The position numbers and the translations under genes are program-made. A DNA stretch of 24,876 nt from an uncultured Campylobacter sp. (lineage in GTDB: Bacteria > Campylobacterota > Campylobacteria > Campylobacterales > Campylobacteraceae), in assembly GCF_905372745.1 (NCBI RefSeq), contig NZ_CAJPQR010000032.1:1-24876 (forward strand), in the 5' to 3' direction. Positions 22,100-24,876 of the stretch are shown in pieces. The notes beneath the pieces were generated by a model. That model had not been told where the DNA came from, made no database searches, and saw only the letters and a list, made by a program, of their open reading frames with translations. Position 1 is the stretch's first letter, and each line of letters opens with the position of its first letter.

Positions 22100-23689
22100 A
22101 TGCTTGAAGTCAAAAATTTATTAATGAGATTTAACGCGCAGTTGCTATTTGAGGACGTAAATTTAAAGCTCACTCGCGGCAACCGCTACGGTCTCATCGG
22201 CGCAAACGGCGCGGGAAAATCGACGTTTTTAAAAATCCTTGCAGGCGAGATCGAAGCAAACAGCGGCGAGATCGTCATCGAAAACGGGCTAAAAGTAGGC
22301 GTACTAGGTCAAGATCAGTTTGCGTTTGAAAACTTTAGCGTCAAAGACGCCGTGCTATACGGCAACAAACGCCTCTACGACGCAGTAAAAGAAAAAGAGC
22401 GCCTCTATATGAGCGAAGAGTTTACCGACGCCGTAAACGACCGTCTGGCGCAGCTTGAGATGATAAGCGCCGAGGAGGATCCTAGCTACGAGTACGAGGT
22501 ACGCATCGAAAAAATCCTAAGCTCGCTTGGCTTTAGCGACTTTGAAAAGCCGATGAGCGAGGTCGAAAACTCGGATAAATTTAAAGTCCTGCTCGCTCAA
22601 GTACTATTTCCAAAGCCGGACATTCTTTTCCTTGACGAGCCCACCAACAACCTTGATATCGATAGCATAAAGTGGTTAGAAAACGAGCTAAACCGCCACG
22701 AGGGAACGATGGTGCTAATCAGCCACGACCGCCACTTCTTAAACGCGGTTTGCACGCACATACTAGACGTGGATTTTAAGAAAATTAGGCAGTTTGCCGG
22801 CAACTACGACGACTGGTACATCGCCTCGACGCTGGTTGCCAAACAGCACGAGATGGAACGCGACAAAAAACTAAAAGAAAAAGAGGAGCTGGAGAAATTT
22901 ATCGCGCGATTCTCGGCAAACGCAAGCAAAGCCCGCCAAGCCACGAGCCGCCAAAAGCAGCTAAACAAACTCGACATCGAGGAGATCAAAGTATCAAGCA
23001 GACGCGATCCTAGCATACTTTTCCGCACCAAGCGCGACATCGGCAACGAGATCCTAGAGGTGCGCGGCATCAGCAAAACATACGACAAGGTTTTGTTTGA
23101 AAATTTTAGCTTCAAGCTCGAAAAGAACGACAAAGTCGCTATCATCGGCGCAAACGGCGTAGGCAAAAGCACGCTGGCTAAAATCATCATCGGCGAGGTC
23201 GCTCCGGATAGCGGCGACGTGCACGTGGGCGCGACGATAGAGCCTAGCTACTTCGCGCAGGACACGACAAATAAAATCACCGGCGAACTCAAACTCTACG
23301 AGTGGCTGCAAGACGAAAATAACAAGGACCTAGACGAGATCCGCAAGTGCCTAGGCAGGATGCTATTTAGCGGCGCCGAGCAGGAAAAATCAGTCGGTAG
23401 CCTAAGCGGCGGCGAGAAACACCGCCTGATGCTAAGCCGCCTAATGCTAGAGCGCGGCAACCTGCTCGTGCTAGACGAGCCGAACAACCACCTAGACCTT
23501 GAGGCCATTATCGCCCTAGGCGAGGCGCTGTATAAATTCGGCGGCAACGTCATCTGCGTGAGCCACGACAGGGAGCTCATCGACGCCTTTGCTAACCGCA
23601 TCATCCACCTAAAAGGCAACGGCGAGATCGTCGATTTTAAGGGAACCTTTGAAGAATACGCCGCGATGAACGAGGGGGCGACGGATTAA
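22100..23689 (+). CDS. ybiT: ABC-F ATPase, YbiT type
   Basis: A soluble ATPase with two ABC domains and no membrane part; ABC-F proteins bind the ribosome E-site and act on translation. The 529 residues and sequence match E. coli YbiT (530): NRYGLIGANGAGKSTF (Walker A at 34-42), QDQFAFE, the MSEVENSDKFKVLLAQVLF degenerate first signature, DILFLDEPTNNLDID, then VSRFSANASK-like linker (RFSANASKARQATSRQKQ at about 269-286). The second domain has GANGVGKST, full signature LSGGEKHRLM and LLVLDEPNNHLDLE, with N in place of the usual T of DEPTNH. The ATG has AAGGAAAA immediately upstream. Antibiotic-protection ABC-F proteins are a different subgroup; this one looks like the core YbiT type. Confidence 0.92.
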   Translation: MLEVKNLLMRFNAQLLFEDVNLKLTRGNRYGLIGANGAGKSTFLKILAGEIEANSGEIVIENGLKVGVLGQDQFAFENFSVKDAVLYGNKRLYDAVKEKERLYMSEEFTDAVNDRLAQLEMISAEEDPSYEYEVRIEKILSSLGFSDFEKPMSEVENSDKFKVLLAQVLFPKPDILFLDEPTNNLDIDSIKWLENELNRHEGTMVLISHDRHFLNAVCTHILDVDFKKIRQFAGNYDDWYIASTLVAKQHEMERDKKLKEKEELEKFIARFSANASKARQATSRQKQLNKLDIEEIKVSSRRDPSILFRTKRDIGNEILEVRGISKTYDKVLFENFSFKLEKNDKVAIIGANGVGKSTLAKIIIGEVAPDSGDVHVGATIEPSYFAQDTTNKITGELKLYEWLQDENNKDLDEIRKCLGRMLFSGAEQEKSVGSLSGGEKHRLMLSRLMLERGNLLVLDEPNNHLDLEAIIALGEALYKFGGNVICVSHDRELIDAFANRIIHLKGNGEIVDFKGTFEEYAAMNEGATD

Positions 23690-23742
23690 ATTTGAGCTTG
23701 CAAATTTAAGCCCGTTTCGCCGCTTGGATTTCGGGTCTAATT

Positions 23743-24018
23743 TTGCAAATTTTACGCGCGCATACCCGCATCTTTAAAACGCTAAAAAGGAGCCGAAACG
23801 AAAAATTTACTAAAACCGTAAATATGGTAAAAGATGCGGGCGAACCGGTTAAAAACTTTGTAGAAATGTCAAAAAACTATCCGAAATTTAAGGACTATTA
23901 CCGCGATTTTACCGATATCGGCGCACAAATTTTTAAAATCCGCGAAAAACTGCACGCCGATTTTGCGCAGCTAAAAGAGCGCGATGGGGCAAAGGCGCTA
24001 AAAGGGCAAGGCAAATAA
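23743..24018 (+). CDS. Small hypothetical protein, start uncertain
   Basis: An open frame that reads convincingly from about the ATG at 23824: MVKDAGEPVKNFVEMSKNYP and on to a charged C-terminus, 65 residues, mostly helical with no membrane segment. The frame is open back to a TTG at 23743 (91 residues), but neither start has a ribosome binding site. A strong AAGGAG (23787-23792) instead sits five bases before an ACG codon (23798-23800) in another frame, followed by AAA AAT TTA CTA AAA. This suggests an original ATG start now mutated plus a one-base loss, so the gene may be damaged. It lies 53 bases behind ybiT. No family recognised. Confidence 0.45.
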   Translation: MQILRAHTRIFKTLKRSRNEKFTKTVNMVKDAGEPVKNFVEMSKNYPKFKDYYRDFTDIGAQIFKIREKLHADFAQLKERDGAKALKGQGK

Positions 24019-24514
24019 ATTTCCGCTAATTTTAAATCTCTCAAATTTTTAGCGACTAGGACTTCCACTTGCACCTGCTGATATGCAAAACGGCTCCGCC
24101 CGCCTACACTACAAAAGAAACTACTGTATTATGCTTGACTTGCCCAAACCTGCATCTTTAAGGTGCTAAATTTGGCTTGGTCAAATTTACAATACGCATT
24201 TTTAGTTTCTCTAAAATTTAAACTTTTAAATTTTCTCTTTGGGAGAGGAAGGGACTTTACTTAGTTTCTCTTGCGGTAGCTACTGTCGCCCTATTATTAG
24301 GCTTAAGACCGCATGCAACTCGTGACTGCAAGCAGACTACTACGCTGTGTTTACAGATACGAGCAAAGCGCAGTAGAGCGTCGCCTTCCTTTGCGTCGTG
24401 CTACGCACTCGCAACTGCCGAAGGCAGACCCGCCCCCGTCTGTTTGCAGCTGCTAGCGCAGCGACGCACAAGCCCTCACCACCAACCCCACTGCACGTTA
24501 GAGGTGGCGACATG

Positions 24515-24532
24515 GCTTTGCTTACGCAAAGC
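24515..24532. repeat. Perfect 7-bp hairpin with TTAC loop
   Basis: GCTTTGC (24515-24521), loop TTAC, GCAAAGC (24526-24532). Stable small stem inside the gene-free block; no T-run follows, so it is not a standard terminator. Confidence 0.6.
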
Positions 24533-24824
24533 GTCGCAAATTTTAAATTTGAGTTTTCAAGATGCGGGTCTCGGTGGGTAGAATTTGAAGCCGAAATTCG
24601 CAAATTTGACTTCAAATTTGAATGTAAAATTTCTGTATAGTTTTATCGTATTTTTATCTTGATTTTCTTGTTAAGGGGGAAGGGGCTTGAATTACGCTCT
24701 GCTTTCCAGCTCTCAAAGAGAGCGCGTCCTAGCAGTAGCAAACAAAGTGCGGCTAAGCACAAGGCGAAGCAAAGCCGAAGCAAAAGAACTCCCTTTTGTA
24801 TCCGCCTTTCTCTTTTTCTTGGGA

Positions 24825-24867
24825 GGCGGAAGGGGGTTTCTACTTACGAAGCGTCGCCCCTTCCGCC
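24825..24867. repeat. 11-bp GC-rich inverted repeat near the right edge
   Basis: GGCGGAAGGGG (24825-24835) and CCCCTTCCGCC (24857-24867) are exact reverse complements with a 21-base loop. The pairing extends outward with one mismatch. It may be the end of a repeat unit continuing past the window. Confidence 0.6.
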
Positions 24868-24876
24868 CCCAAACCC

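Larger units (their letters stand above)
24019..24876. repeat. Gene-free block of hairpins and purine-rich repeats
   Basis: No convincing gene in 858 bases. Two opposite-strand frames overlap at 24340-24640, both without ribosome binding sites. The base composition switches between AT-rich and GC-rich parts. A motif of the form TTTCTCTTT ... GGGAGnGGAAGGG ... TTTACTTA appears near 24233-24262 and again near 24806-24848, and GGGGGAAGGGG occurs at about 24675. Hairpins include CTGCC-GAA-GGCAG near 24415-24427, GCTTTGC-TTAC-GCAAAGC at 24515-24532 and the long arm pair at 24825-24867. This pattern resembles an intergenic repeat family present in many genome copies; that cannot be tested here. The block runs off the right edge. 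Confidence 0.45.

Noticed and set aside
24340..24640. Two overlapping opposite-strand frames in the repeat block
   Set aside because: Neither has a ribosome binding site, both are rich in R, A, L and C or P, and hairpins explain the open reading.
24640..24840. Minus-strand open stretch reading a leucine/cysteine-rich signal-like peptide (LLLRLCFALCLAALCLLLLG)
   Set aside because: No ATG, only a marginal TTG after AAGGGAG; it looks like translated repeat sequence rather than a gene.
1..24876. CRISPR array, tRNA/rRNA, transposase, restriction or toxin-antitoxin genes
   Set aside because: Looked for on both strands by eye; no regularly spaced repeats, cloverleaf sequences or relevant motifs were seen.

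Overview
The window looks like chromosomal DNA from a Campylobacter of moderate G+C content, in the C. rectus/showae/concisus/curvus direction rather than the very AT-rich C. jejuni. Three things point there: the protein sequences, the very frequent AAATTTA-type heptamers, and the gene order clpB / ctpA-purC-purS-purQ-lipoprotein-plsC. From memory that order matches the C. jejuni Cj0509-Cj0516 block. No database was consulted; all family names come from motifs read in the translations.

Left part, minus strand (838-6826): a nickel ABC-transporter operon of the NikABCDE / C. jejuni NikZYXWV type. It runs nikA, an unrecognised 49-codon ORF that exactly fills the gap, nikB, nikC, then one gene in which the two ATPases (NikD and NikE) are fused through a linker of about 315 low-complexity residues. 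In front of nikA is a perfect TTGACA-17-TATAAT promoter with a NikR-like inverted repeat at the expected transcription start, so nickel repression is likely. An intrinsic terminator lies about 260 bases past the operon.

Centre: clpB (minus strand) has its own perfect TTGACA-17-TATAAT promoter overlapped by a HAIR-like HspR operator, plus a downstream terminator. Divergently, a tightly packed plus-strand operon holds ctpA (periplasmic S41 protease), purC, purS and purQ (de novo purine synthesis), a BatD/SH3-like membrane lipoprotein and plsC (phosphatidic acid synthesis). Junctions are 11 bp, 1 bp, and overlaps of 4, 7 and 14 bp. A secreted ankyrin-like protein gene and rpoD (housekeeping sigma factor) follow.

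Right part (18075-24876): looser and partly decayed. It contains a yagU-family membrane protein gene broken by two frameshifts, a secreted protein with a PA14-like region, a frameshifted gene remnant, an alpha/beta hydrolase of the BEM46/YfhR type, an ABC-F ATPase (YbiT type), and a small ORF with an uncertain start. The last 860 bases have no convincing gene; they are made of hairpins and purine-rich repeats and look like an intergenic repeat block.

I found no CRISPR array, tRNA, rRNA, transposase or clear defence system. The less ordinary items are the NikD-NikE fusion with its long linker, the coupled 49-codon ORF, the two complete consensus promoters with metal/heat-shock operators, and the decayed genes plus repeat block on the right.
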